DNA of 64,000 nucleotides from JACVRW01 sp963808775 (GTDB lineage Bacteria; Actinomycetota; Thermoleophilia; Solirubrobacterales; Thermoleophilaceae), in assembly GCA_963808775.1 (NCBI GenBank), contig CAWEGR010000005.1, positions 372,001 to 436,000 on the forward strand, given 5' to 3'. Position 1 is the stretch's first letter. Each line of letters starts with the position of its first letter. Below the pieces are notes generated by a model. That model saw only the letters and a list, made by a program, of their open reading frames with translations. It did no database searches and had not been told where the DNA came from. This document shows, piece after piece, positions 1 through 7,467 of the stretch. A program made the position numbers and the translations under genes.

Positions 1-116
1 CATGAAGCGCAGGAGCACGAGCGGCCCTCCGCCGCGCGGCGGCGGGGGGCCGCGGAGCTCGGGCGGGAGCTCCGACGGAGGCGCGGCGACTGGCTCGGTC
101 TCCACCGGACGAGACC

Positions 117-1514
117 CTAGTCTGCGCTCGGCGCGAAGCTCGCGCCGTTGCTCGGTCTAACGGAGATCGCGCCCGAGCCGCTCACGGCGATGGCGTCGGC
201 GCGGCCGTCGCCCGTCACGTCCGCGAACCGGGTCGAGCGCTCCCCGTAGAACGGGACGTCGGTCCAGGTCTCGCTCGGGCCGAAGGAAGACGCGGCCGAG
301 CGGCGGACGACGATCGGCCGGGCGTCGCTGACGGCGATGGCGTCGGCGCGGCCATCGCCGGTCACGTCGGCGAAGGCGGTCGCGCGATCCCCGCGGAAGG
401 AGGGCTCCGCCCAGATCTCGCCGGACCCGCCGAGCAGGATGTCCGTCCAGTTGAAGCCGGGGCCGTCGCTGCGCCGCACCGCGATGCCCGCGTCGCTCAC
501 CACGACCGCGTCCGGGCGGCCGTCACCGGTGACGTCGGCGAAGCCGCTGCCTCCGGCGCCACCCACCGCCATGGCGCCGGCCTCGGCCGGCCGGCAGTCC
601 GGATGGGAGCGCTCGTCGCCGTGCGCCGCCGCGCACCAGGTGTGCCATGCGGCGCGCGGGACGCCGTCCGACCCCACGAGCGCCGTGTCCCACCCTGGGT
701 TGTGGTCGCGCAGGTGGTAGATGCTGATGCGCCAGACGCGCTCCTGCGCGGCGAGCGTGCTCGTGATCCAGCGAACGCGCGCGTCCTGCCCCGCCTCGCC
801 CTGGCTCACCCATGGGTCCGCCTCGTGGGCCCCGATCTCCGTGATCCAGATCGGCAGGCCCGGCGGCGCGGCGCCGATCAGCTCCCTCGTGCTCGCGAGG
901 TCCATGCGCTGGGCGCCGACGTAGGCGTGCCACCCGATCGCGTCGCCGAACCGGCCTCCGGACCGGCGGAACCGCTCGACGTAGGACGCGACCGGCCCGG
1001 TGTCCGCGAACTCCGGGGAGATCATCCGGTCGCCGGGGTGCCGGAGCGCGAGCCATGACGACAGGGCCGAGCTGTACGCGGCGGCCGTTCGCGGACTGAG
1101 CCGCGGAGCGTGGCCCTCGTAGTGGTTGGGCTCGTTCACGACCCCCCACCATTCGACCTGGGGGCTGAGCTCGTCGATGAACGCGCCCACCTTCGCGAGC
1201 CACTCGTCGGCGCCCGGGAGCGGCGGCGCCGGACGGCTGAACGTCACGGCGATCTCACGCACGCCCGCGGCCCGGGCGATGTTGATCCGCGCGAGGGCGA
1301 GCTCCCGCTCGAGCGGGAGGTCGGCCGCGTTCCAGGAGACGATGAAGCGGAACGTCTTCGCGTCCAGGGCGGCGAGGCGGCCGTCCATGGAGCGCAGGGG
1401 CTCGGGGTCGGGATCGGAGATCCCGAAGCCCCACCCGTCGCGCGGGACGGTCGCCCACGACGGGGGCGCGGCCGCGAGGCACGCGGCCGCGATCAGGGCC
1501 CAGGCGATGCGCAT
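117..1514 (-). CDS. Secreted TIM-barrel glycosyl hydrolase-like protein with FG-GAP repeats
   Basis: About 465 residues. The N-terminus (MRIAWALIAAACLAAAPPSWA) is a clear Sec signal peptide, which is why I start here rather than at an upstream in-frame codon. Residues about 30-320 look like a (beta/alpha)8 hydrolase of the GH5/GH39 clan. VVNEPN would carry the acid/base Glu and WITEIG the nucleophile Glu. The C-terminal third has three FADVTGDGRxDA repeats, the FG-GAP/VCBS type that forms a propeller and often binds carbohydrate or calcium. Inference: an exported polysaccharide-degrading or cell-surface enzyme; the substrate cannot be told. It is transcribed divergently from the receiver gene at 1590, with 75 bases between them. 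Confidence 0.8.
   Translation of the reverse strand: MRIAWALIAAACLAAAPPSWATVPRDGWGFGISDPDPEPLRSMDGRLAALDAKTFRFIVSWNAADLPLERELALARINIARAAGVREIAVTFSRPAPPLPGADEWLAKVGAFIDELSPQVEWWGVVNEPNHYEGHAPRLSPRTAAAYSSALSSWLALRHPGDRMISPEFADTGPVASYVERFRRSGGRFGDAIGWHAYVGAQRMDLASTRELIGAAPPGLPIWITEIGAHEADPWVSQGEAGQDARVRWITSTLAAQERVWRISIYHLRDHNPGWDTALVGSDGVPRAAWHTWCAAAHGDERSHPDCRPAEAGAMAVGGAGGSGFADVTGDGRPDAVVVSDAGIAVRRSDGPGFNWTDILLGGSGEIWAEPSFRGDRATAFADVTGDGRADAIAVSDARPIVVRRSAASSFGPSETWTDVPFYGERSTRFADVTGDGRADAIAVSGSGAISVRPSNGASFAPSAD
184..374. repeat. Direct 44-base DNA repeats encoding FG-GAP units
   Basis: Positions 184-227 and 331-374 are nearly identical 44-base copies. A more diverged third copy lies near 510-545. 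All lie inside the hydrolase gene and encode its FADVTGDGRxDA repeats, pointing to recent internal duplication of the repeat unit. Confidence 0.7.
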
Positions 1515-1589
1515 GACCCCAGCATGCCCAGGGTGGTGCGGATAGCCGTATTGGCGGATCGGCCCGCGCGGTTCACAATCTCCCTTGCA

Positions 1590-1931
1590 ATGGCCAGGAC
1601 CGTTCTCATCGTCGACGACCACCCGAGCTTCCGGGCGAGCGCTCGCATGCTGCTCGAGTCCGAGGGCTACTCGGTGGTCGGCGAGGCCGAGGACGGCCAG
1701 TCGGCGCTCGCGGCCGTGCGGGACCTCCGGCCCGACGTGGTGCTGCTCGACGTGCAGCTTCCGGACATCGACGGGATCGAGGTCGCGTCGCGCATCACCG
1801 CGAACGGCAGCGGCCCGGCGATCGTGCTGACCTCGAGCCGCGCGCTCGAGGACCTCGGCTCGCTCGGCGGGGCGCGCGGCTTCGTGCCGAAGTCCGAGCT
1901 GTCGGGCGAGGCCCTGGAGGCGCTGCTCTGA
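1590..1931 (+). CDS. Single-domain response regulator receiver
   Basis: 113 residues, with only a CheY-like receiver domain and no output domain. Acidic residues sit at VDDH near the N-terminus, the phospho-acceptor is Asp54 in LLDVQLP, the switch Ser/Thr is in LTSS, and the conserved Lys is in PKSEL. The ATG at 1590 gives MARTVLIVDD, a normal receiver start. It lies five bases upstream of a histidine kinase gene, so it is probably an extra phosphate acceptor or modulator in that pathway. Confidence 0.88.
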   Translation: MARTVLIVDDHPSFRASARMLLESEGYSVVGEAEDGQSALAAVRDLRPDVVLLDVQLPDIDGIEVASRITANGSGPAIVLTSSRALEDLGSLGGARGFVPKSELSGEALEALL

Positions 1932-1936
1932 GCTCG

Positions 1937-3680
1937 TTGCGCCGGGCCCTCTGGCTGCTGGCCGGATCGGGTGTCGCGCTCGGCCTCGCCGTCGCGGCCT
2001 GCATCCTGACGAACGAGGACATCGAGCTGCCCGGCCTTCTGGTCGCGGTCTACCTGCTGATCGGCTGGAGCTTCATCGGCGTCGGCCTGTTCGCATGGGC
2101 GCGCCGGCCCGACAACCGGGTCGGGATGCTGATGGCCGCGACGGGCTTCACCTTCCTCGTGGCCGGGCTGGGCGGCTCGGACATCCCGCTCATCTGGACC
2201 TTCGGGCAGGTGTTCTCGGCGGTCTACTTCATCGTCGCGATCCACCTGCTGCTGGCGTTCCCGGACGGCCGGCTGCAGAGCCGCGGGGAGCGCGTGGTGA
2301 TCGGCGTCGGCTACTTCCTCACCACCATCGGGAACCTGCCCGCGTGGTTCTTCCTCGATCCGCGCGAGGACTTCGACTGCGCGGAGTGCCCCGAGAACGT
2401 CCTGCTCGTCGAGCGCAGCGAGACGACCGTTCAGGTCATGAGCGGTTTCCTCAACCTGGTCGGCGTCGTCCTCGCCGGCTTCGTGCTCGTGGTCCTCGTG
2501 CGCCGCTGGCGGCGCGCCACCGCCCCGGAGCGGCGCGTGCTCGCGTACGTCTGGGCGGCGGGCGTGGCCCTGATGCTGGCGCTCGCGGTCACGGTCGCGC
2601 TGCAGGTCGGCGGGGGCGGCTCGGCCGCCAAGGTCACCTACCTCGCCGCCCTGGTGCCGTTCGCGCTCGTGCCGTGGCTGTTCCTGTTCACGCTGCTGCG
2701 CACCCGCATGATCCAGGGTGGCGCCCTCGGACGCCTGATGGCGCGCCTCTCGGAGGCGCCGCGGCGCGGCGAGCTGCGCGACGCCCTCGCGGACGCCCTC
2801 GGCGATCCGAGCCTCGAGCTCGTGTTCTGGTTGCCCGAGCGGGAGCGCTACGTCGATGCGGCCGGGCGGCCCTATGACCTGCCGGACGGTGACTCGGGCC
2901 GCGCCGTGGCGATGGTGGAGCGCGACGGCAACTGCGTCGGGGCGATCATCTACGACGCCTCGATGCGCGAGGCCGAGGAGCATGTCCGCTCGGTGGGAGC
3001 CGCCGCGCTGCTCGCCCTCGAGAACGAGGGGCTCGACGCCGAGCTGCGCGCGAAGGTCGCGGAGCTGCGCGAGTCGCGCGAGCGGATGCTGAGCATCGGC
3101 CTCGAGGAGCGCCGCCGGCTCGAGCGCGACCTCCACGACGGAGCCCAGCAGCGGCTCGTGTCGATGGCGCTGAACATGAGGCTGGCGCGCTCGAAGCTGC
3201 GCGCCGACCCGGACGGCGCCGACCAGGTGCTGGCGGCCGCGGGGGAGGAGCTCGACGCCGCCCTGGCCGAGCTTCGCGAGCTCGCCCGCGGGATCCACCC
3301 GGCGATCCTGTCGGACCGCGGGCTCAGCACCGCCCTCGAGACGCTCGCCTCGCGCGCGCCGCTGCCCGTCGAGCTCGGCGAGCTGCCCCGCGAGCGGCTG
3401 CCGGAGGCGGTCGAGCTGGCGGCCTACTTCGTGGTCTCGGAGTCGCTCACCAACGTCGCGAAGTACGCCGACGCCATCGCGGGCGCGCGTGAGCGTGGAG
3501 CGCGTGGACGGGCGCGTGCTCGTCTCGGTGGCCGACGACGGGGTCGGCGGCGCCGATCCGGAGGCCGGAAGCGGCCTGCGAGGGCTCGCCGACAGGATCG
3601 CGATTCTCGAGGGCAGGCTCGACGTGGACTCCCCGCCAGGCGCAGGGACCACCGTGACTGCGAGGATCCCGCTGAGGTGA
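1937..3680 (+). CDS. Membrane sensor histidine kinase, NarL/LiaS type (single-base frame break)
   Basis: Residues 1-265 hold about seven to eight hydrophobic segments, then a linker, a HisKA_3 dimerisation helix with the phospho-accepting His400 (ERDLHDGAQQR), and an HATPase domain (DDGVGGAD, GSGLRGLADR, PPGAGTTV). The start appears to be TTG. An extra A at about 3476 breaks the frame: dropping it gives KYADASRARVSVERVDG and continues to the TGA at 3678-3680. Without that correction the kinase reads straight into the next gene's frame. The stop overlaps the GTG of the regulator at 3677, the usual sign of translational coupling. The input signal is unknown. Confidence 0.82.
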
Positions 3681-4345
3681 GCGAGGCTTCGGAGAAACCC
3701 CTGCGCGTGGTGGTGGCCGACGACTCCGTGCTGCTGCGCGAAGGCGTGGTGCGGCTGCTCGAGGAGTCGGGCTTCGAGGTGGTGGCACAGGCGGGGGACG
3801 CGGACGACCTGCTGCGCAAGGCCAACGCGCACAAGCCGGACGTGGCGATCGTGGACATCCGCATGCCGCCGACGAACACCGACGACGGCCTGCGCGCGGC
3901 GCTCGAGATCCGCTCGACGCAGCCGGACACCGGGGTGCTCGTGCTGTCCCAGTACGTCGAGGAGGGCTACGCGCTCGAGCTCGTGGGCGACGCCGCCGGC
4001 GGTGTGGGCTACCTGCTGAAGGACCGCGTCGCGGACGTCGAGCGCTTCGTCGACTCGGTGCGGCGCGTGGCCGAGGGCGGCTCCGCGCTCGACCCGGAGG
4101 TCGTGGCGCAGCTCGTGGGCCGCGCGCGCCGCGACGATCCGCTCGAGGTGCTCACCCCGCGCGAGCGCGAGGTGCTCGAGCTGATGGCCGAGGGCCGCTC
4201 CAATGGCGCCATCGCCAGACAGCTCGTGGTCACGGAGCGCGCCGTCGAGAAGCACGTGACGAGCATCTTCGGCAAGCTGGATCTCCCGCCCGCGCCCGAG
4301 GACCACAGGCGCGTGCTGGCCGTGCTGGCCTTCCTCAGGGCCTGA
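3677..4345 (+). CDS. LuxR/NarL-family response regulator
   Basis: 222 residues: a receiver domain (ADDS near the N-terminus, phospho-acceptor Asp60 in AIVDIRMP, Lys in LLKDRV) followed by a LuxR-type helix-turn-helix (LTPREREVLELMAEG, then NGAIARQLVVTERAVEKH). The GTG start overlaps the kinase stop by four bases, so the two are a cognate pair. It ends convergently with the methyltransferase gene, overlapping by 11 bases. The recognition sequence cannot be predicted from the protein. Confidence 0.9.
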   Translation: MSEASEKPLRVVVADDSVLLREGVVRLLEESGFEVVAQAGDADDLLRKANAHKPDVAIVDIRMPPTNTDDGLRAALEIRSTQPDTGVLVLSQYVEEGYALELVGDAAGGVGYLLKDRVADVERFVDSVRRVAEGGSALDPEVVAQLVGRARRDDPLEVLTPREREVLELMAEGRSNGAIARQLVVTERAVEKHVTSIFGKLDLPPAPEDHRRVLAVLAFLRA

Positions 4346-5099
4346 CCACGGACACGAGGTACTCGCCGGCGAAGCGCAGCGTGCCGTCGTCCGCCTGGTT
4401 CTCCGCCTCCAGGTAGGCGATGTACGAGCTGCGCAGCTCGCCGGCCCGCTCGGCCAGCACCTCCTGCGCGTTCACGAGGGGGCCGAAGCTCTCGAGCATG
4501 AAGTCGGTGTAGTCCTCGACCGACCGCTCGCGCCAGACGATCTCGTGGCGCTGGAACTCGACTGAGTCGCCGAGCAGCTCGCGCACGCGCTCCTCCGTGC
4601 CCCAGAGCAGGGGCGACTCGCTGCCGGGCGGAGGCGGGACGAGCTCGCCGATGCGCATGAACATGCGCCCGATCGCGCCCTCCGGCGACCAGCAGCCGAA
4701 GGCGATCACTCCGTCCGGCCGGCAGACGCGCAGCAGCTCGCCGGCGGTCCGCCGCTGGTCCGGCGCGAACATGTGCCCGAATGTCGAGATGACGCGGTCG
4801 AAGCTCGAATCCTCGAATGGCATGTCCATCGCGTCGGCCTCGACCCAGTCGACCTCCACCATCGCGTCGGCGGCGCGCTCGCGCGCTATCGCCAGCAGGT
4901 CGGACGAGAAGTCGAGTCCGGTCACCCGGGCGCCGCGCCGCGCGGCGGGGATGGTGGAGTTGCCCGTGCCACAGGCCACGTCGAGCAGGTCCATGCCGGG
5001 CTCGACGCCGGCCGCCTCGACCACGCGCTCGCCCGCGGCCGTGATCTTGTCCGCCACGGCGGCGTAGTTGCCCGATCCCCACATCGTTGGCGGGTCCAC
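4335..5099 (-). CDS. Class I SAM-dependent methyltransferase
   Basis: About 254 residues. LLDVACGTGNSTIPAA is the SAM-binding glycine-rich motif I, followed by TGLDFSSDLL (motif with the ribose-binding acid) and EADAMDMPFEDSSFD (adenine/motif III region). This is the UbiE/Methyltransf_11 family; the substrate is unknown. I choose the GTG at 5099 because a TATAGT box ends seven bases upstream, as expected for a leaderless actinobacterial transcript. The ATG at 5084 (MWGSGNYAAV) is the alternative. Confidence 0.85.
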   Translation of the reverse strand: MDPPTMWGSGNYAAVADKITAAGERVVEAAGVEPGMDLLDVACGTGNSTIPAARRGARVTGLDFSSDLLAIARERAADAMVEVDWVEADAMDMPFEDSSFDRVISTFGHMFAPDQRRTAGELLRVCRPDGVIAFGCWSPEGAIGRMFMRIGELVPPPPGSESPLLWGTEERVRELLGDSVEFQRHEIVWRERSVEDYTDFMLESFGPLVNAQEVLAERAGELRSSYIAYLEAENQADDGTLRFAGEYLVSVVRP

Positions 5100-5106
5100 T
5101 CGTTTG

Positions 5107-5112
5107 ACTATA
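5107..5112 (-). promoter_or_regulatory. -10 box TATAGT, leaderless start
   Basis: TATAGT on the minus strand, seven bases before the methyltransferase GTG. The same box and spacing precede the propeller gene at 6675. Confidence 0.6.
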
Positions 5113-5118
5113 CGGCGG

Positions 5119-6675
5119 TCAGCGCAGCTCGCAGCCTCTGACCCGGTCGCGCTCGTCCGCGACCACGCGGTCACGGCCGGGGCCGCAGTCGACCCGGTCC
5201 CGCCTGCCGTCCCTGCTCCGGATGAGATCGCGGCCGCCGCGTCCGCACAGGCGGTCGCGACCGGGCCCGCCGCTCAGCCTGTCCCTCCCGGAGCTGCCGA
5301 CGACCACGTCGGCGGCGCCGGTGCCCTCGAACGGCGAGGACGACCGCGGCAGCACGATCGCGTTCGCCCGCCGGCCCAGGCAGCCGGCGCTCACGCGTGC
5401 ACGGAACGGATCCGGTCCGAGGTCGCGGAGAAAGACGTCACCGCTGCGGTCGCGGTCGTCCGGGTGCAGGTTCGACGCGCGGGCCTCGAACACGACGAGG
5501 CGGCCGTCGCCCGAGATCGACGGAGCGAGGGTCCCTCCGCTCGCCGGTGTGCCGAAGCGGTTGGCCGCGCGGCTGGCGAGCACCGTCCTGCCCCGCTCGA
5601 GATCCCGCACGTAGATGTCCGGGAGGGTTCCCGTGAAGAAGGGCTGGAGGGTCGAGGCGGAGGACGCGAAGGCGACGTAGCGGCCGTCGCTCGAGAGCTC
5701 GGGCGACGAGCCGTCCTCCGGCTCGCCGCTCCATGCGACGCTCGCGAGCTTCGTCGTCCGGCGCCCCAGGTCCCGCACGAAGACGAGGTCCTTCCAGTAC
5801 TCCTCGGGCTCCACGTCGAAGTGGACGAAGGACGTGAACGCCACCGCCCGGCCATCCGCGGAGATCGAGGGATCCCGGGCGGCCTCAGGGACACCGTTCC
5901 CCCGGACGCGAGCGGGGCCGCGGCCGATCAGGACGGTCGTCGCGCCCACCAGGTCGCGCACGTAGATGTCGCCGTCGCCGTCGCGGTCGTCCCCGTGGAG
6001 GTTCCTGGCGTACGAGTTGAAGGCGACGTAGCGGCCGTCACCCGAGATCGACGGGAAGGACGAGGCGCGGTTGCCGTTCGCGCCCGCGGCTCCCGAGGCG
6101 CGGCTGACGAGCGTCGTCGTGGCGGTCTGGAGGTCGCGCACGAAGACGTCGATCGTCTCGTCCCGGCCCGGCGCCTCCGTGTCGGCCGGGTCGAGGTTCG
6201 AGGACGACGAGGTGAACGCGACATGACGCCCATCCGCCGAGATCGCCGCGCCGTAGGCCCCGCTGTTCGCCATCGCGCCGGCGAGGCCCGTGGCGCGGCT
6301 GACCAGCGTGGTGGTGTCGGCGACGAGGTCGCGGACGAAGATCTGGCCTGACCATTCGAACGTCACGATGCGCCCGTCGGCGGAGATCGCCGGCTGCGGG
6401 TGAGAGGGCGAGAATGCGCGCAGCTCGGCGCCGTCCGGCCCGTTCGCGCGGCTCGCCACCTCGGCCGCGCCCGTCCGCAGGTCGCGCACGAGCACCACGG
6501 TGCCGTCGCTGAACGCGGCGAAACGGCCATCGGCAGAGATCGACGGCGCGTACCCGCGGCCCGTCGTCCCCGGCGGCTCGTCGTCACGGCTCAGCAGGCT
6601 TGTGCCCGGAGCGGCGACGGCGGGTGTCGCCGAAATGAGGACGAGGAAGGCGACCAGCGTTCCGCGGAACGGCAC
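5119..6675 (-). CDS. Secreted beta-propeller (PD40-type) protein with C-terminal calcium-repeat region
   Basis: 518 residues starting VPFRGTLVAFLVLISATPAVAA, a signal peptide. The body is a row of repeats of the form SISADGRxVAF followed by VxVRDL, as in TolB/PD40 propellers. The last about 70 residues (DRLSGGPGRDRLCGRGGRD) resemble hemolysin-type calcium-binding nonapeptides, with Cys residues added. The role is probably extracellular; no catalytic motif is visible. The GTG start is supported by a TATAGT box six bases upstream. It is divergent from the ABC exporter gene at 6741. Confidence 0.8.
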   Translation of the reverse strand: MPFRGTLVAFLVLISATPAVAAPGTSLLSRDDEPPGTTGRGYAPSISADGRFAAFSDGTVVLVRDLRTGAAEVASRANGPDGAELRAFSPSHPQPAISADGRIVTFEWSGQIFVRDLVADTTTLVSRATGLAGAMANSGAYGAAISADGRHVAFTSSSSNLDPADTEAPGRDETIDVFVRDLQTATTTLVSRASGAAGANGNRASSFPSISGDGRYVAFNSYARNLHGDDRDGDGDIYVRDLVGATTVLIGRGPARVRGNGVPEAARDPSISADGRAVAFTSFVHFDVEPEEYWKDLVFVRDLGRRTTKLASVAWSGEPEDGSSPELSSDGRYVAFASSASTLQPFFTGTLPDIYVRDLERGRTVLASRAANRFGTPASGGTLAPSISGDGRLVVFEARASNLHPDDRDRSGDVFLRDLGPDPFRARVSAGCLGRRANAIVLPRSSSPFEGTGAADVVVGSSGRDRLSGGPGRDRLCGRGGRDLIRSRDGRRDRVDCGPGRDRVVADERDRVRGCELR

Positions 6676-6681
6676 AGGGCC

Positions 6682-6687
6682 ACTATA
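6682..6687 (-). promoter_or_regulatory. -10 box TATAGT, leaderless start
   Basis: TATAGT on the minus strand, six bases before the GTG at 6675; an optimal actinobacterial -10 for a leaderless message. Confidence 0.6.
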
Positions 6688-6691
6688 TGGC

Positions 6692-6727
6692 CGGTTAACC
6701 GTACTGCGGCAGGCTCGCCGGCCTGCC
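6692..6727. promoter_or_regulatory. Palindromes in the divergent promoter region
   Basis: CGGTTAACCG (6692-6701) is a perfect 10-base palindrome directly upstream of the -10 box of the propeller gene. GGCAGGC (6708-6714) and GCCTGCC (6721-6727) form a second inverted repeat, 13 bases before the ABC exporter start. These could be operators for either gene; no regulator is obvious nearby. Confidence 0.4.
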
Positions 6728-6740
6728 AACCTGCGCGCCT

Positions 6741-7463
6741 ATGGATGCGATCGTGACCGCGGCGGACGTCCGGCGCCGATACGGAGAGGGCGACGCCGCC
6801 GTGAACGCGCTCGCGGGCGTCAGCGTCGGGTTCGAGCGCGGGCGCTTCAGCGCGATCATGGGGCCATCCGGCTCCGGGAAGTCGACGCTCATGCACATCC
6901 TCGCCGGGCTCGACAGGCCGACCTCCGGCACGGTCACGCTCGACGGGACGGAGCTGACGAACCTCGACGACGCCGATCTCACGAAGCTGCGCCGCGACAA
7001 GCTCGGCTTCGTATTCCAGTTCTTCAACCTGATCCCGGTCCTGACGGCCGAGGAGAACATGCTGCTGCCGCTCTCGATCGCCGGCGTGAAGCCCGACCCC
7101 GAGTTTGTCGAGCGGCTGATCGAGACGATCGGGCTGTCGGACCGCCGCACGCACCGGCCCTCCGAGCTGTCCGGCGGCCAGCAGCAGCGCGTGGCCGTCG
7201 CGCGCGCCCTCGCCTCGAAGCCCGCTGTCGTATTCGCCGACGAGCCGACCGGCAACCTCGACACGAAGTCGAGCGAGGAGGTGCTGCGGCTGCTGCGCCA
7301 GGCGGTCGACGACTTCGGCCAGTCGGTGGTGATGGTCACCCACGACCCCGAGGCCGCCTCCTACGCCGACCGTCTGATCGTCCTGCGCGACGGCCTCGTG
7401 GTCCACGACGCCGAGGCGGGCAGCGCGGACCAGGTGATCGAGCTGATGAAGGAAGTGGCCTAG
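6741..7463 (+). CDS. ABC transporter ATP-binding protein, MacB/LolD type
   Basis: 240 residues. Walker A GPSGSGKST (41-49), Q-loop FQFFNLIPV, signature SELSGGQQQR (141-150), Walker B VVFADEPT (163-170), and the switch His in MVTHDPEA. Close to the family's usual 220-240 residues. The permease follows four bases after the stop, so the two are one operon. Such pairs move lipoproteins, peptides or antibiotics across the membrane by a mechanotransmission mechanism; the cargo here is unknown. Confidence 0.93.
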   Translation: MDAIVTAADVRRRYGEGDAAVNALAGVSVGFERGRFSAIMGPSGSGKSTLMHILAGLDRPTSGTVTLDGTELTNLDDADLTKLRRDKLGFVFQFFNLIPVLTAEENMLLPLSIAGVKPDPEFVERLIETIGLSDRRTHRPSELSGGQQQRVAVARALASKPAVVFADEPTGNLDTKSSEEVLRLLRQAVDDFGQSVVMVTHDPEAASYADRLIVLRDGLVVHDAEAGSADQVIELMKEVA

Positions 7464-7467
7464 CCAC

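Noticed and set aside
1..116. Possible gene edge at the left window border
   Set aside because: GC-rich stretch with no frame or motif I could support; only a CAT at the very edge.
1937..4345. A hybrid kinase-regulator fusion of about 800 residues
   Set aside because: Only arises because of the extra base at 3476; the true kinase end and the overlapping GTG of the regulator are clearly visible in the other frame.
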